From assembly GCF_002803065.1 (NCBI RefSeq), contig NZ_NNBL01000002.1, positions 682,001 to 746,000 of the forward strand: a stretch of 64,000 nucleotides of DNA. The letters are read 5' to 3'. Shown here one piece after another: positions 21,829-31,756 of the stretch. Origin of the DNA: Streptomyces sp. CB01635 (GTDB lineage: Bacteria > Actinomycetota > Actinomycetes > Streptomycetales > Streptomycetaceae). The position numbers and the translations under genes are program-made. How positions within the stretch are numbered: the first letter of the stretch is position 1; each line of letters starts with the position of its first letter. The notes beneath the pieces were generated by a model. The model did no database searches and was not told where the DNA came from. It saw only the letters and a program-made list of their open reading frames with translations.

Positions 21829-23040
21829 ATGAAGACGATCGACGAACTTCTCGCCGAAGGGGTCGAGGGCAAGCGGGTCTTCGTCCGCGCCGACCTCAAC
21901 GTGCCTCTCGCCGACGGCCAGATCACCGACGACGGCCGCATCCGCGCCGTCCTGCCCACCGTCAAGGCCCTGGCCGACGCGGGCGCCAAGGTGATCGTCG
22001 CCTCCCACCTGGGCCGCCCCAAGGGAGCCCCGGACCCGGCGTTCTCGCTGCTGCCGGCCGCCGAGCGCCTCGCCGAGCTCCTCGGCAAGCCGGTCGCCTT
22101 CGCCCAGGACACCGTCGGCCCCGCCGCCCACGACGCGGTGGACGGTCTGGAGCCCGGCCAGGTCGCCGTCATCGAGAACCTCCGCTTCAACGCCGGCGAG
22201 ACGTCGAAGGACGACACCGAGCGCGGCGAGTTCGCCGACCGGCTCGCAGCCCTCGCCGACGTCTACGTGGGCGACGGCTTCGGCGCCGTGCACCGCAAGC
22301 ACGCCTCCGTGTACGACCTGCCGGCCCGTCTGCCGCACTACGCCGGCTACCTCATCGCCACCGAGGTCGGCGTCCTGAAGAAGCTCACCGACGAGGTCAA
22401 GCGGCCGTACGTCGTCGCGCTCGGCGGGGCCAAGGTCTCCGACAAGCTCGCCGTCATCGACCAGCTGCTCGGCAAGGCCGACCGCCTGCTCATCGGCGGC
22501 GGCATGGCCTACACCTTCCTCAAGGCCCAGGGCCACGAGGTCGGCATCTCCCTCCTCCAGGAGGACCAGATCCCGGCCGTCAAGGAGTACATCAAGCGCG
22601 CCGAGGACAACGGCGTCGAGCTGGTGCTCCCCGTGGACGTCCTGGTCTCGCCGGACTTCCCCGACCTCAAGACCAAGGCCCCGGCCAACCCCACCACCGT
22701 CGCCGCGGACGCCATCCCGGCCGACCAGGAGGGTCTCGACATCGGTCCGGAGACCCGCAAGCTGTACGCATCGAAGCTCGCCGACGCCGGGACGGTGTTC
22801 TGGAACGGCCCGATGGGCGTCTTCGAGCACCCCGACTACGCCGAGGGCACCAAGGCCGTCGCCCAGGCGCTCCTCGACTCCCCGGCCTTCACGGTCGTCG
22901 GCGGTGGCGACTCGGCCGCGGCCGTCCGGCTCCTCGGCTTCGACGAGAATGCATTCGGCCACATCTCGACCGGCGGCGGCGCCTCCCTCGAATACCTTGA
23001 GGGCAAGACGCTCCCCGGCCTTGCCGCACTGGAGGACTGA
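21829..23040 (+). CDS. pgk: phosphoglycerate kinase
   Basis: 403-residue glycolytic kinase that transfers the acyl phosphate of 1,3-bisphosphoglycerate to ADP. Signature [19 protein letters not shown] is near residues 15-33; [18 protein letters not shown] and the nucleotide loop [12 protein letters not shown] follow in order. The ATG at 21829 has AGGAG eight bases upstream. An open frame extends further upstream but covers the intercistronic hairpin. Six bases separate its stop from tpiA. Confidence 0.98.
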   Translation: MKTIDELLAEGVEGKRVFVRADLNVPLADGQITDDGRIRAVLPTVKALADAGAKVIVASHLGRPKGAPDPAFSLLPAAERLAELLGKPVAFAQDTVGPAAHDAVDGLEPGQVAVIENLRFNAGETSKDDTERGEFADRLAALADVYVGDGFGAVHRKHASVYDLPARLPHYAGYLIATEVGVLKKLTDEVKRPYVVALGGAKVSDKLAVIDQLLGKADRLLIGGGMAYTFLKAQGHEVGISLLQEDQIPAVKEYIKRAEDNGVELVLPVDVLVSPDFPDLKTKAPANPTTVAADAIPADQEGLDIGPETRKLYASKLADAGTVFWNGPMGVFEHPDYAEGTKAVAQALLDSPAFTVVGGGDSAAAVRLLGFDENAFGHISTGGGASLEYLEGKTLPGLAALED

Positions 23041-23046
23041 ACCTCA

Positions 23047-23823
23047 ATGACCACCCGCACGCCGCTGATGGCGGGCAACTGGAAGATGAACCTCAACCAC
23101 CTCGAGGCCATCGCCCACGTCCAGAAGCTCGCCTTCGCGCTGTCCGACAAGGACTACGACGCCGTCGAGGTCGCGGTCCTGCCGCCCTTCACCGACCTGC
23201 GCTCCGTACAGACCCTGGTCGACGGCGACAAGCTCAAGATCAAGTACGGCGCCCAGGACATCTCGGCCCACGACTCCGGCGCCTACACCGGCGAGATCTC
23301 GGGCCCGATGCTCGCCAAGCTCAAGTGCACGTTCGTGGCGGTCGGCCACTCCGAGCGCCGCCAGTACCACAACGAGACCGATGAAGTCTGCAACGCCAAG
23401 GTGAAGGCCGCCTTCAAGCACGGCCTGACCCCGATCCTCTGCGTCGGCGAGGAGCTCCACGTCCGCGAGGCGGGCGACCACGTCGCCCACACGCTGTCGC
23501 AGGTCGAGGGCGGCCTCAAGGACATCCCGGCCGAGCAGGCCGAGACCATCGTGATCGCGTACGAGCCGGTCTGGGCGATCGGCACCGGCAAGGTCTGCGG
23601 CGCCGAGGAAGCCCAGGAGGTCTGCGGGGCGATCCGCGGAAAGCTCGCCGAGCTGTACTCCCAGGAGCTGGCCGACAAGGTCCGCATCCAGTACGGCGGC
23701 TCGGTGAAGTCCGGGAACGTCGCGGAGATCATGTCGAAGCCCGACGTCGACGGCGCCCTCGTCGGCGGCGCGGCGCTCGACGCCGAGGAGTTCGTCAAGA
23801 TCATCCGCTTCCGCGACCAGTGA
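23047..23823 (+). CDS. tpiA: triosephosphate isomerase
   Basis: 258-residue TIM barrel interconverting dihydroxyacetone phosphate and glyceraldehyde-3-phosphate. N-terminal [11 protein letters not shown] supplies the active-site Asn and Lys, VGHSERRQ the electrophilic His, and [11 protein letters not shown] (near 173) the catalytic Glu and the mobile phosphate loop. Last gene of gap-pgk-tpi, closed by a strong hairpin. Confidence 0.98.
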   Translation: MTTRTPLMAGNWKMNLNHLEAIAHVQKLAFALSDKDYDAVEVAVLPPFTDLRSVQTLVDGDKLKIKYGAQDISAHDSGAYTGEISGPMLAKLKCTFVAVGHSERRQYHNETDEVCNAKVKAAFKHGLTPILCVGEELHVREAGDHVAHTLSQVEGGLKDIPAEQAETIVIAYEPVWAIGTGKVCGAEEAQEVCGAIRGKLAELYSQELADKVRIQYGGSVKSGNVAEIMSKPDVDGALVGGAALDAEEFVKIIRFRDQ

Positions 23824-23887
23824 GCCGCGCCCCTGAGGCGAACCAACAGGTCGCGAGTATGCGGTAGCGGCGTTACGTCGTACCCTT

Positions 23888-23921
23888 GCGGGGGCCGGGT
23901 GGCTTTCCACCGGGCCCCCGC
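23888..23921 (+). terminator. terminator after tpiA
   Basis: 15-position stem (GCGGGGGCCGGGTGG side) with one G-G mismatch and a CTTT loop. The right arm runs directly into the 16-bp repeats before secG. Confidence 0.85.
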
Positions 23922-23967
23922 AGCACGTATAAGTCGCAGTACGGATACATCGCAGTACGTATCAGTT
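23920..23967 (+). repeat. 16-bp tandem repeat x3 upstream of secG
   Basis: Imperfect units GCAGCACGTATAAGTC (23920), GCAGTACGGATACATC (23936) and GCAGTACGTATCAGTT (23952). Each contains an AT-rich GTATAA/GGATAC/GTATCA core resembling a -10 hexamer. The block ends 36 bases before the secG start, so it is probably its promoter region. Confidence 0.75.
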
Positions 23968-24003
23968 CAGTCCGAGAGAATTGCCAGGAAGTAGGGACCA
24001 GCC

Positions 24004-24240
24004 GTGGTTATGGGGTTCTCGATCGCCCTGATCGTCTTCAGCCTGCTGCTGATGCTCCTTGTGCTCATGCACAAGGGAAAGGGTGGCGGTCTCTCCGACA
24101 TGTTCGGTGGCGGCATGCAGTCGTCCGTCGGCGGCTCGTCGGTCGCCGAGCGCAACCTGGACCGCATCACCATCGTGCTCGGTCTGCTGTGGTTCGCGTG
24201 CATTGTCGTGCTCGGCCTGCTCATGAAGGTCAACAACTGA
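24004..24240 (+). CDS. secG: preprotein translocase subunit SecG
   Basis: 78-residue small subunit of the SecYEG channel. It has two membrane helices (about residues 4-22 and 55-74) joined by a Gly-rich loop with GGGLSDMFGGG, the typical SecG motif. Starts at GTG 24004. Sits between tpiA and rbpA as a single-gene unit with its own hairpin terminator. Confidence 0.96.
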   Translation: MVMGFSIALIVFSLLLMLLVLMHKGKGGGLSDMFGGGMQSSVGGSSVAERNLDRITIVLGLLWFACIVVLGLLMKVNN

Positions 24241-24271
24241 CGCCGTCACACCTGCACATCGCGCACATAAG

Positions 24272-24316
24272 GCCCCATGTTCGGTACGCGCCCTCGGGCG
24301 CGGCCTATCATGGGGC
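24272..24316 (+). terminator. nested hairpin terminator after secG
   Basis: Outer stem GCCCCATG (24272-24279) with CATGGGGC (24309-24316). Inner stem CGCGCC / GGCGCG (24287-24302) with a CTCG tetraloop. Confidence 0.75.
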
Positions 24317-24350
24317 TTGCGTCTGGGGGCGGGGATGTAACTCCAATCAC

Positions 24351-24378
24351 TGGACGCGCGTTGGGCCTTACGTAGACT
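24351..24378 (+). promoter_or_regulatory. candidate housekeeping promoter of rbpA
   Basis: TGGACG (24351-24356) and TAGACT (24373-24378), spaced 16 bases, resemble a principal-sigma promoter. The start of rbpA follows 66 bases later. Confidence 0.45.
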
Positions 24379-24444
24379 GAGGCGCCCGCGGCGGAGCGAG
24401 ACGCCGACAAGCTCCGCGGCACCATCACGCAGGGAGTTACGACC

Positions 24445-24780
24445 GTGGCAAGTGGCAACGCGATCCGAGGAAGTCGGGTCGGGGCGGGGCCGATGGGCGA
24501 GGCCGAGCGCGGCGAGTCCGCGCCGCGTCTGCGCATCTCCTTCTGGTGCTCCAACGGGCACGAGACGCAGCCGAGCTTCGCCTCCGACGCGCAGGTGCCG
24601 GAGACTTGGGACTGTCCGCGCTGCGGCTTCCCTGCCGGGCAGGACCGGGACAACCCGCCGGACCCGCCGCGCACCGAGCCCTACAAGACGCACCTCGCGT
24701 ACGTGCGCGAGCGGCGCAGTGACGCGGACGGCGAGGCGATCCTCGCGGAGGCGCTCGCCAAACTGCGGGGCGAGATCTAG
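24445..24780 (+). CDS. rbpA: RNA polymerase-binding protein RbpA
   Basis: 111-residue actinobacterial transcription factor that binds RNA polymerase and the principal sigma factor and stabilises open complexes. Seen: basic N-terminal tail SGNAIRGSRVGAGPMGE, core domain RISFWCSNGHETQPSF with Cys residues (CSNGH, CPRCG), basic linker and sigma-interaction domain PYKTHLAYVRERRSDADGE. The GTG at 24445 follows AGGGAG. Single-gene unit between secG and pgi with a perfect 12-bp terminator. Confidence 0.97.
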   Translation: MASGNAIRGSRVGAGPMGEAERGESAPRLRISFWCSNGHETQPSFASDAQVPETWDCPRCGFPAGQDRDNPPDPPRTEPYKTHLAYVRERRSDADGEAILAEALAKLRGEI

Positions 24781-24790
24781 GACTTGAGCA

Positions 24791-24820
24791 CCGGCCGGAC
24801 ACACCCAAGTGTCCGGCCGG
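24791..24820 (+). terminator. terminator after rbpA
   Basis: Perfect 12-bp stem CCGGCCGGACAC / GTGTCCGGCCGG with a 6-base loop. Confidence 0.85.
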
Positions 24821-24936
24821 ACTCGTTCGGCCGTAGCGGTCCGGACAGATGCCGTATACCGGGCCCTGATCAATTAAGTTGGTCAAGCAGCGGGGCAAGG
24901 TACGTACGCAGGTACGAGAGAAGGCTGAAGTCCGAG

Positions 24937-26589
24937 ATGAACGCAGAAAGCCGTACCAGGCTCAATCAGATGCCCGAGTGGACGGCGCTCGCCAAGCACC
25001 GGGAAGAACTCGGGGACGTGCAGCTGCGTGAGCTGTTCGCCGCCGAACCGGCGCGCGGCTCCGACTACACGCTCCAGGTCGGCGATCTGCACGTCGACTA
25101 CTCCAAGCACCTGGTCACGGACGAGACGCTGCGCCTGCTGCGCGAGCTCGCCGCCGCGACCGACGTGTTCGGGCTGCGGGACGCCATGTTCCGCGGCGAG
25201 AAGATCAACACGACGGAGGGCCGGGCCGTGCTGCACACGGCGCTGCGGGCCCCGCGTGACGCGGTGATCGAGGTCGACGGCGTCGATGTCGTCCCGCAGG
25301 TGCACGCCGTGCTGGACAAGATGGCCGCCTTCGCGGACAGGGTCCGTTCGGGCGAGTGGACGGGTCACACCGGCAAGCGCATCAAGAACGTCGTGAACAT
25401 CGGCATCGGCGGTTCCGACCTGGGTCCGGCGATGGCGTACGAGGTGCTCCGCTCCTTCACGGACCGGGACCTGACGGTCCGATTCGTGTCGAACGTGGAC
25501 GGTGCGGACCTGCACGAGGCCGTCCGGGATCTCGACCCGGCCGAGACGCTGTTCATCATCGCGTCGAAGACGTTCACGACGATCGAGACGATCACCAACG
25601 CGACCTCCGCGCGCAACTGGCTCCTCACCGGTCTGAGGGCCGGCCAGGAGGCCGTGGCCAAGCACTTCGTGGCCCTGTCGACGAACGCCGAGAAGGTCTC
25701 CGACTTCGGCATCGACACAGCCAACATGTTCGAGTTCTGGGACTGGGTCGGCGGGCGTTACTCGTACGACTCGGCCATCGGCCTCTCGCTGATGATCGCG
25801 ATCGGTCCGGACGCCTTCCGCGAGATGCTCGACGGGTTCCACCTCGTCGACGAGCACTTCCGCACCGCTCCCGCCGAGGCGAACGCCCCTCTTCTGATGG
25901 GCCTGTTGGGCATCTGGTACGGCAACTTCCACGGCGCCCAGTCGCACGCGGTCCTGCCGTACTCGCACTACCTGTCCAAGTTCACCGCGTACCTCCAGCA
26001 GCTCGACATGGAGTCCAACGGCAAGTCCGTGACGCGGGACGGCACGGAGGTCGACTGGCAGACGGGCCCCGTCGTCTGGGGCACCCCCGGCACCAACGGG
26101 CAGCACGCCTACTACCAGCTCATCCACCAGGGAACGAAGTTGATCCCGGCGGACTTCATCGGGTTCGCCGAGCCCGTGGCGGACCTGCTGCCGGGACTCG
26201 TCGCGCAGCACGACCTGCTGATGGCCAACTTCTTCGCGCAGACGCAGGCCCTCGCCTTCGGCAAGACCCCGGCCGAGGTCCGTGCCGAGGGGGTGCCCGA
26301 GGAGCTCGTGCCGCACAAGACGTTCCGGGGCAACCACCCGACGACGACGCTCCTGGCGAAGCGGCTCACCCCGTTCGTCCTCGGCCAGTTCATCGCGCTC
26401 TACGAGCACAAGGTGTTCGTCCAGGGCGCCGTCTGGAACATCGACTCCTTCGACCAGTGGGGCGTCGAGCTCGGCAAGGTCCTCGCCAAGCGCATCGAGC
26501 CCGCCCTCACGGAGGGTGCCGACGTGCCGGGACTCGACCCGTCCACCAAGGCGCTGGTGGCCAAGTACCGCGAACTGCGCGGCCGTTAG
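24937..26589 (+). CDS. pgi: glucose-6-phosphate isomerase
   Basis: 550-residue enzyme interconverting glucose-6-phosphate and fructose-6-phosphate, linking glycolysis to the pentose phosphate genes downstream. Family motifs: [16 protein letters not shown] (near 152-167), [14 protein letters not shown] (phosphate loop), [20 protein letters not shown], and [16 protein letters not shown] with the C-terminal [14 protein letters not shown]. Length is standard. The ATG at 24937 gives the usual N-terminus; the ribosome-binding site (GAAGG, 13 bases away) is weak. Confidence 0.97.
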   Translation: MNAESRTRLNQMPEWTALAKHREELGDVQLRELFAAEPARGSDYTLQVGDLHVDYSKHLVTDETLRLLRELAAATDVFGLRDAMFRGEKINTTEGRAVLHTALRAPRDAVIEVDGVDVVPQVHAVLDKMAAFADRVRSGEWTGHTGKRIKNVVNIGIGGSDLGPAMAYEVLRSFTDRDLTVRFVSNVDGADLHEAVRDLDPAETLFIIASKTFTTIETITNATSARNWLLTGLRAGQEAVAKHFVALSTNAEKVSDFGIDTANMFEFWDWVGGRYSYDSAIGLSLMIAIGPDAFREMLDGFHLVDEHFRTAPAEANAPLLMGLLGIWYGNFHGAQSHAVLPYSHYLSKFTAYLQQLDMESNGKSVTRDGTEVDWQTGPVVWGTPGTNGQHAYYQLIHQGTKLIPADFIGFAEPVADLLPGLVAQHDLLMANFFAQTQALAFGKTPAEVRAEGVPEELVPHKTFRGNHPTTTLLAKRLTPFVLGQFIALYEHKVFVQGAVWNIDSFDQWGVELGKVLAKRIEPALTEGADVPGLDPSTKALVAKYRELRGR

Positions 26590-26596
26590 ATCGCTG

Positions 26597-26625
26597 GGCG
26601 GCGCATCTAATTGGGATGCGCCGCC
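26597..26625 (+). terminator. terminator after pgi
   Basis: Perfect 11-bp stem GGCGGCGCATC / GATGCGCCGCC with a 7-base loop. Confidence 0.82.
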
Positions 26626-26676
26626 GTCTGTGGCGGGTGACACTGCTCCGGTCGCGTCACCTGCCGGGAGGACCCC

Positions 26677-27156
26677 ATGGACCAGCTCATGTCCGCGCTC
26701 GCCGACCCCGAACGACTGAAGCTCTACGCGCGGATCGTGCTGGACGAGCTGGCGCCCCGCGACGAGGACTCCCCGGCCGTGCGCAAGCACCTGGGGCGCC
26801 TCGTCTCCACCGGGCTCGTCGAGCGAAGGCCGGACGGAACGCTGCGCGCGGACCCCTCCGTGTTCCGCCGCGAGCGCCCGGCGGAGATCCATCCCGCCGT
26901 GCCGCGCCGCCTCACGGGGTTCTTCGCGCGCGGACGCCTCACCTCGATCCCGGTCCGTGCCACCGTGCGCCACGAACTCCTCGTCCACCTCACGGGCACG
27001 CTCTTCGAGACCGAGCGCACCTACACCGAGGGCGAGGTCAACGAGGCGTTCCGCACCGTCCACGAGGACACCTCGGCGCTGCGCAGATACTGCGTGAACG
27101 ACGGGCTGCTCGTACGGGAGCGCGACGGCAGCAGCTATCGCAGGGCGCACGCGTAG
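26677..27156 (+). CDS. DUF2087 domain transcription-regulator-like protein
   Basis: 159-residue protein. The N-terminal 60 residues look like a winged helix (ALADPERLKLYARIVLDEL, KHLGRLVSTGLVERRPDGTL), as in ArsR-type regulators. The C-terminal part is a DUF2087 domain (HELLVHLTGTLFETERTYTEGEVNEAFRTVHEDTSALRRYCVNDGLL). Proteins of this layout are predicted regulators of unknown target. ATG with GGGAGG seven bases upstream. The TAG is the first base of a terminator shared with pgl. Confidence 0.82.
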   Translation: MDQLMSALADPERLKLYARIVLDELAPRDEDSPAVRKHLGRLVSTGLVERRPDGTLRADPSVFRRERPAEIHPAVPRRLTGFFARGRLTSIPVRATVRHELLVHLTGTLFETERTYTEGEVNEAFRTVHEDTSALRRYCVNDGLLVRERDGSSYRRAHA

Positions 27157-27191
27157 GGGCCCCGCACCTGCCAACTTCGGTGCGGGGCCCC
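27156..27191. terminator. bidirectional terminator, DUF2087 gene / pgl
   Basis: GGGGCCCCGCAC (27156-27167) pairs perfectly with GTGCGGGGCCCC (27180-27191) between convergent genes. It begins at the last base of the upstream stop codon. Confidence 0.85.
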
Positions 27192-27220
27192 TGCGTTCGT
27201 GTCTTCGCGCGTGGCGAGCC

Positions 27221-28000
27221 TCAGGCGACGTGCGGCGGATACAGCTCGGGCGGCAGCTGTGAGGCCGCCGCCGAGTCGAGCAGCCACAGCGTGCGCGAGC
27301 GGCCGTACGCGCCCGCGGCCGGCGCCTGGATCTCGCCCGCGCCGGACAGTGCGATGGCCGCGGCCTCCGCCTTGTCCTCACCCGCCGCGAGCAGCCACAC
27401 TTCGCGCGCGGCCCGGATCGCCGGGAGCGTGAGCGAGATGCGGATGGGCGGCGGCTTGGGCGCACCGTGCACACCGACGACGGTGCGCTCGGTCTCCCGG
27501 ACCGCCGGCAGTTCGGGGAAGAGCGACGCGACGTGCGTGTCCGGGCCGACTCCCAGCATCAGGACGTCGAACGTCGGCACCGGACCGTGGTCCTCCGGCC
27601 CCGCTGCGGCGGCCAGTTCGGCGGCGTAGACCTGCGCGGCGGCGTCCACCTCGTACGGGCCGTCCGAAGCCGGCATCGGGTGGACCCGGTCCGGGTTCAG
27701 CGGCACCGAGTCGAGGAGCGCCTCGCGGGCCTGTGTGTAGTTCCGCTCGGGGTCGCCGTCCGGCAGGAACCGCTCGTCGCCCCACCACAGGTCGAGGCGC
27801 GTCCAGTCGACCGCGTCCCGGGCGGGAGCGGTCGCGAGGGCGGCCAGGAGTCCGTTGCCGTTGCGCCCGCCCGTCAGGACGACGGACGCGTAGCCGCGGG
27901 CGGCCTGGGCGTCCACGATCTTCGTGATGAGCCGGGCCGCGGCGGCCTGCGCCATCAGCTCCTTGTCGCGGTGCACCACCAACTGGGGTGCCGTGGTCAT
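27221..28000 (-). CDS. pgl: 6-phosphogluconolactonase
   Basis: 259-residue enzyme (DevB/SOL family) hydrolysing 6-phosphogluconolactone made by Zwf. Motifs: VVLTGGRNGNGLLAAL (near 41-56), LDLWWGDERFLPDGDPERNY, and FDVLMLGVGPDTHVASLFP. Start: ATG at 28000 overlaps the opcA TGA by one base (TGATG); GTG at 28003 is an equal alternative. Last gene of the tkt-tal-zwf-opcA-pgl operon. Confidence 0.95.
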   Translation of the reverse strand: MTTAPQLVVHRDKELMAQAAAARLITKIVDAQAARGYASVVLTGGRNGNGLLAALATAPARDAVDWTRLDLWWGDERFLPDGDPERNYTQAREALLDSVPLNPDRVHPMPASDGPYEVDAAAQVYAAELAAAAGPEDHGPVPTFDVLMLGVGPDTHVASLFPELPAVRETERTVVGVHGAPKPPPIRISLTLPAIRAAREVWLLAAGEDKAEAAAIALSGAGEIQAPAAGAYGRSRTLWLLDSAAASQLPPELYPPHVA

Positions 28001-29070
28001 CACTTGGCGGCCGCCTTCGAAGCGGATTTCTTGGCGGCGGACTTGGCGGGCGCCTTCTTGGCCGCCGTCTTCTTCGCGGGAGCGGAAGCGGCCGCAGGAG
28101 CGTCCGCGTCGGCCCCGGGCCCCTGCCCGTCCGGCGCCGCCGCCGGTTCACCCAGCCGGTGCACGCCGTACTTCAGTGCGGCGGCGTACGTGTCGTCCGG
28201 GTCGAGGCGGCGCAGCTCCTCCGCGATCAGCTCGGACGTCTCGCGGCGTTTGAGCGCCACCGCGCGGTCCGGCTGACCCTGGATCGACAGTGTGGCCAGC
28301 GAACCGTCCGGCCGGTCGAGCACGATGGCGCCGCAGTCCGTCTCCATGCGTACGGCCGTCAGGCCGGGGCCCGACGACACCGACCGCTTGACCGGCACGT
28401 CGAGCCGGTCCGCGAGCCACATGGCGAGCAGCTCGCAGCTCGGGTTGAACTCCTCGCCCTCCACCTCCACCGAGTTGACCTTGCAGGCCACCTGGTCGAG
28501 AGCGGCGGCGAGCATGGAGCGCCACGGCGTGATCCGGGTCCACGACAGGTCCGTGTCACCGGGCGTGTAGGCGCCGGCGCGGGCCTCCAGCTCGTCGTTG
28601 GGCTGCTCCGCCGCGTACGTGTCCGTCACGCGGCGCTGGGCGAGCGCCCCCAGCGGGTCCTTGGCCGGGTCGAGCGGCGCGTTCACCGGCCACCAGGCCA
28701 CGACCGGGGCGTCCGGCAGGAGCAGCGGCAGGGCGACCGACTGGGCGTGGTTGATGACCTCGCCGTACAGCCGCAGGACGACCGTCTCGCCGGTCCCCGC
28801 CTCCGCGCCGACGCGCACCTCGGCGTCGAGCCTCGACGTCGTACGGTCGCGCGGCGAACGTGAGACGCGCTTGATGACCACGAGGGTCCGCGAGGGGTGC
28901 TCGCGGGACGCCTCGTTCGCGGCCCTCAGCGCGTCGTAGGCGTTCTCCTCGTCGGTCACGATGACGAGGGTGAGCACCATGCCGACGGCGGGCGTGCCGA
29001 TGGAGCGACGGCCCTCCATGAGCGCCTTGTTGATCTTGCTGGACGTGGTGTCCGTGAGGTCGATCTTCAT
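28000..29070 (-). CDS. opcA: glucose-6-phosphate dehydrogenase assembly protein OpcA
   Basis: 356-residue protein required, in cyanobacteria and actinobacteria, for full G6PDH activity. Conserved stretches: TDTTSSKINKAL at the N-terminus, MVLTLVIVTDEEN, ALPLLLPDAPVVAWWPVNAP, RITPWRSMLAAALDQ. It overlaps zwf by four bases (ATGA), as expected for partners. Odd: the last 30 or so residues (APAKKTAAKKAPAKSAAKK...) are a Lys/Ala-rich histone H1-like tail similar in composition to the one on UvrA. Confidence 0.95.
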   Translation of the reverse strand: MKIDLTDTTSSKINKALMEGRRSIGTPAVGMVLTLVIVTDEENAYDALRAANEASREHPSRTLVVIKRVSRSPRDRTTSRLDAEVRVGAEAGTGETVVLRLYGEVINHAQSVALPLLLPDAPVVAWWPVNAPLDPAKDPLGALAQRRVTDTYAAEQPNDELEARAGAYTPGDTDLSWTRITPWRSMLAAALDQVACKVNSVEVEGEEFNPSCELLAMWLADRLDVPVKRSVSSGPGLTAVRMETDCGAIVLDRPDGSLATLSIQGQPDRAVALKRRETSELIAEELRRLDPDDTYAAALKYGVHRLGEPAAAPDGQGPGADADAPAAASAPAKKTAAKKAPAKSAAKKSASKAAAK

Positions 29071-30599
29071 GGCCGGCGCCAGCTCCGTCCGTCTCGTGCG
29101 AGCATCTCGTCCGCCTCGGCGGGCCCCCACGTGCCGGACGGGTACTGGGCCGGCTTGCCGTGCTTGTCCCAGTACTTCTCGATCGGGTCGAGGATGTTCC
29201 AGGACAGCTCGACCTCCTCCGTGCGGGGGAAGAGGTTCGAGTCGCCGAGCAGGACGTCCAGGATCAGCCGCTCGTACGCCTCCGGGCTGGACTCCGTGAA
29301 CGACTCGCCGTACGCGAAGTCCATCGACACGTCCCGGATCTCCATGGAGGTGCCGGGCACTTTGGAGCCGAAGCGGACCGTGATGCCCTCGTCCGGCTGG
29401 ACGCGGATGACGATCGCGTTCTGGCCGAGCTCCTCCGTCGCCGTGTGGTCGAAGGGGGAGTGGGGCGCGCGCTGGAAGACGACGGCGATCTCGGTGACGC
29501 GGCGGCCGAGGCGCTTGCCGGTGCGCAGGTAGAAGGGGACGCCCGCCCAGCGGCGGTTGTCGACCGACAGCTTGATGGCCGCGTAGGTGTCGGTCTTCGA
29601 CTTGGGGTCGATGCCGTCTTCCTGGAGGTAGCCGACGGCCTTCTCGCCGCCCTGCCACCCGGCCGCGTACTGGCCGCGGACCGTGTGGTCGCCGAGTTCC
29701 TTGGGCAGCCGGACCGCGCCGAGCACCTTGGCCTTCTCGGCGACGAGCGCGTCCGCGTCGAAGGAGGCGGGCTCCTCCATGGCGGTGAGGGCCATGAGCT
29801 GGAGGAGGTGGTTCTGGATGACGTCGCGGGCGGCGCCGATGCCGTCGTAGTAGCCGGCGCGGCCGCCGATGCCGATGTCCTCGGCCATCGTGATCTGCAC
29901 GTGGTCGACGTACGACCGGTTCCAGATCGGCTCGAAGAGGGTGTTGGCGAAGCGCAGGGCCAGGATGTTCTGGACGGTCTCCTTGCCGAGGTAGTGGTCG
30001 ATCCGGAACACCTGGTCCGGGGCGAACACCTCGTGCACGATCGCGTTCAGTTCCTTGGCCGACTCGAGGTCGTGGCCGAACGGCTTCTCGATGACCGCGC
30101 GGCGCCACGAACCCTCGGGCGCGTCCGCGAGGCCGTGCTTCTTCAGCTGCTGCACGACCTGCGGGAAGAACTTGGGGGGCACGGAGAGGTAGAAGGCGAA
30201 GTTGCCGCCCGTCCCCTGCGCCTTGTCGAGCTCCTGCATCGTCGTCTTCAGGCGCTCGAAGGCGTCGTCGTCGTCGAAGTTGCCCTGGACGAAGCGCATG
30301 CCCTGGACGAGCTGCTGCCAGACCTCCTCGCGGAACGGCGTACGCGCGTGTTCCTTGACCGCGTCGTGCACCTCCTGCGCGAAGTCCTCGTCCTCCCATT
30401 CGCGTCGGGCGAAGCCGATCAGCGAGAAGCCCGGCGGAAGCAGACCCCGGTTGGCGAGGTCATAAACGGCGGGCATCAGCTTTTTACGGGACAAATCGCC
30501 TGTGACACCGAAGATGACCAGGCCCGACGGCCCCGCGATACGCGGGAGCCGTCGGTCTGCGGCGTCACGGAGCGGGTTCGCTCCATGAACTGGGGTCAA
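29067..30599 (-). CDS. zwf: glucose-6-phosphate 1-dehydrogenase
   Basis: 510-residue enzyme oxidising glucose-6-phosphate and producing NADPH. Coenzyme fingerprint VIFGVTGDLSRKKLMPAVYDL (28-48), active-site RIDHYLGKE (near 198), EKPFGHDLESA and GVPFYLRTGKRL. The start is TTG at 30599: it has GGAGGG eight bases upstream and yields the family N-terminus (TPVHGANPLRDAADRRLPRI); no ATG or GTG fits. It lies four bases after the tal stop and overlaps opcA. Confidence 0.97.
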   Translation of the reverse strand: MTPVHGANPLRDAADRRLPRIAGPSGLVIFGVTGDLSRKKLMPAVYDLANRGLLPPGFSLIGFARREWEDEDFAQEVHDAVKEHARTPFREEVWQQLVQGMRFVQGNFDDDDAFERLKTTMQELDKAQGTGGNFAFYLSVPPKFFPQVVQQLKKHGLADAPEGSWRRAVIEKPFGHDLESAKELNAIVHEVFAPDQVFRIDHYLGKETVQNILALRFANTLFEPIWNRSYVDHVQITMAEDIGIGGRAGYYDGIGAARDVIQNHLLQLMALTAMEEPASFDADALVAEKAKVLGAVRLPKELGDHTVRGQYAAGWQGGEKAVGYLQEDGIDPKSKTDTYAAIKLSVDNRRWAGVPFYLRTGKRLGRRVTEIAVVFQRAPHSPFDHTATEELGQNAIVIRVQPDEGITVRFGSKVPGTSMEIRDVSMDFAYGESFTESSPEAYERLILDVLLGDSNLFPRTEEVELSWNILDPIEKYWDKHGKPAQYPSGTWGPAEADEMLARDGRSWRRP

Positions 30600-30603
30600 G
30601 ATC

Positions 30604-31722
30604 TCAGCCCTCCGAAGGGGCGAGGCGCTGGAGCTCCGCCTCGGTCGACTTGAGCAGGTCGTTCCAGGACGCCTCGAACTTGTCGACGCCCTCGTCCTCG
30701 AGCACCTGCACGACGTCGTCGTACGAGATGCCGAGCTTCTCGACAGCCGCGATCTCCGTGCGGGACTGGTCGTACGTCCCGGCGATCGTGTTGCCGGTGA
30801 CCTCACCGTGGTCGGCGGTCGCGTCGAGCGTGGCCTCCGGCATGGTGTTGACGGTGCCGGGCGCGACCAGGTCCACGACGTACAGGGTGTCCTTGTACGC
30901 CGGGTCCTTCACGCCGGTCGACGCCCACAGGGGGCGCTGCTTGTTGGCCTGCGCCTTGTCGAGCGCGGCCCAGCGGTCCGAAGAGAAGACCTCCTCGAAC
31001 GCCTCGTACGCGAGACGGGCGTTGGCCAGCGCGGCCTTGCCCTTGAGCGCCTTGGCCTCGTCGGTGCCGAGGGCGTCCAGGCGCTTGTCGATCTCCGAGT
31101 CCACGCGGGAAACGAAGAAGGACGCCACCGAGTGGATCTTGGAGAGGTCCAGGCCCGCGGCCTTCGCCTTCTCCAGACCCGCGAGGTACGCGTCCATGAC
31201 CTCGCGGTAGCGCTCCAGCGAGAAGATCAGCGTCACGTTCACGCTGATGCCCTTGCCGATGACCTCGGTGATCGCGGGCAGGCCCGCCTTCGTCGCCGGG
31301 ATCTTGATGAGCGTGTTGGGGCGGTCCACCAGCCAGGCCAGCTGCTTGGCCTCGGCGACGGTGGCCGTCGTGTTGTGGGCGAGGCGCGGGTCGACCTCGA
31401 TCGACACGCGGCCGTCCTGGCCCGCCGTCGCCTCGAAGACCGGACGCAGGATGTCGGCGGCGTCACGGACGTCCGCCGTCGTGATCATGCGGATGGCCTC
31501 TTCGACGGTGACCTTGCGGGCGGCGAGGTCGGCGAGCTGCTGCTCGTAGCCGTCACCGTGCGAGATCGCCTTCTGGAAGATCGACGGGTTGGTCGTGACG
31601 CCCACGACGTGCTGCTGGTCGATCAGCTCGGCAAGGTTGCCGGACGTGATCCGCTTGCGCGACAGGTCGTCCAGCCAGATCGCGACGCCCTCTTCCGAGA
31701 GGCGCTTCAGTGCGTCTGTCAT
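30604..31722 (-). CDS. tal: transaldolase
   Basis: 372-residue transaldolase of the long (TalB-like, actinobacterial) class, moving a dihydroxyacetone unit between sugar phosphates. [13 protein letters not shown] (41-53), Schiff-base Lys140 in [23 protein letters not shown] and [11 protein letters not shown] are all present. ATG at 31722 with AGGAG about 12 bases upstream. It follows tkt by 34 bases in the same operon. Confidence 0.97.
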   Translation of the reverse strand: MTDALKRLSEEGVAIWLDDLSRKRITSGNLAELIDQQHVVGVTTNPSIFQKAISHGDGYEQQLADLAARKVTVEEAIRMITTADVRDAADILRPVFEATAGQDGRVSIEVDPRLAHNTTATVAEAKQLAWLVDRPNTLIKIPATKAGLPAITEVIGKGISVNVTLIFSLERYREVMDAYLAGLEKAKAAGLDLSKIHSVASFFVSRVDSEIDKRLDALGTDEAKALKGKAALANARLAYEAFEEVFSSDRWAALDKAQANKQRPLWASTGVKDPAYKDTLYVVDLVAPGTVNTMPEATLDATADHGEVTGNTIAGTYDQSRTEIAAVEKLGISYDDVVQVLEDEGVDKFEASWNDLLKSTEAELQRLAPSEG

Positions 31723-31756
31723 GGAAAATGCATCTCCTACGTGTCGTATATGAGCG

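Noticed and set aside
24332..24362. Possible SigR-type promoter for rbpA (GGGAT ... GTT)
   Set aside because: The spacing between the two elements is 23 bases instead of about 18, so it does not fit the SigR consensus.
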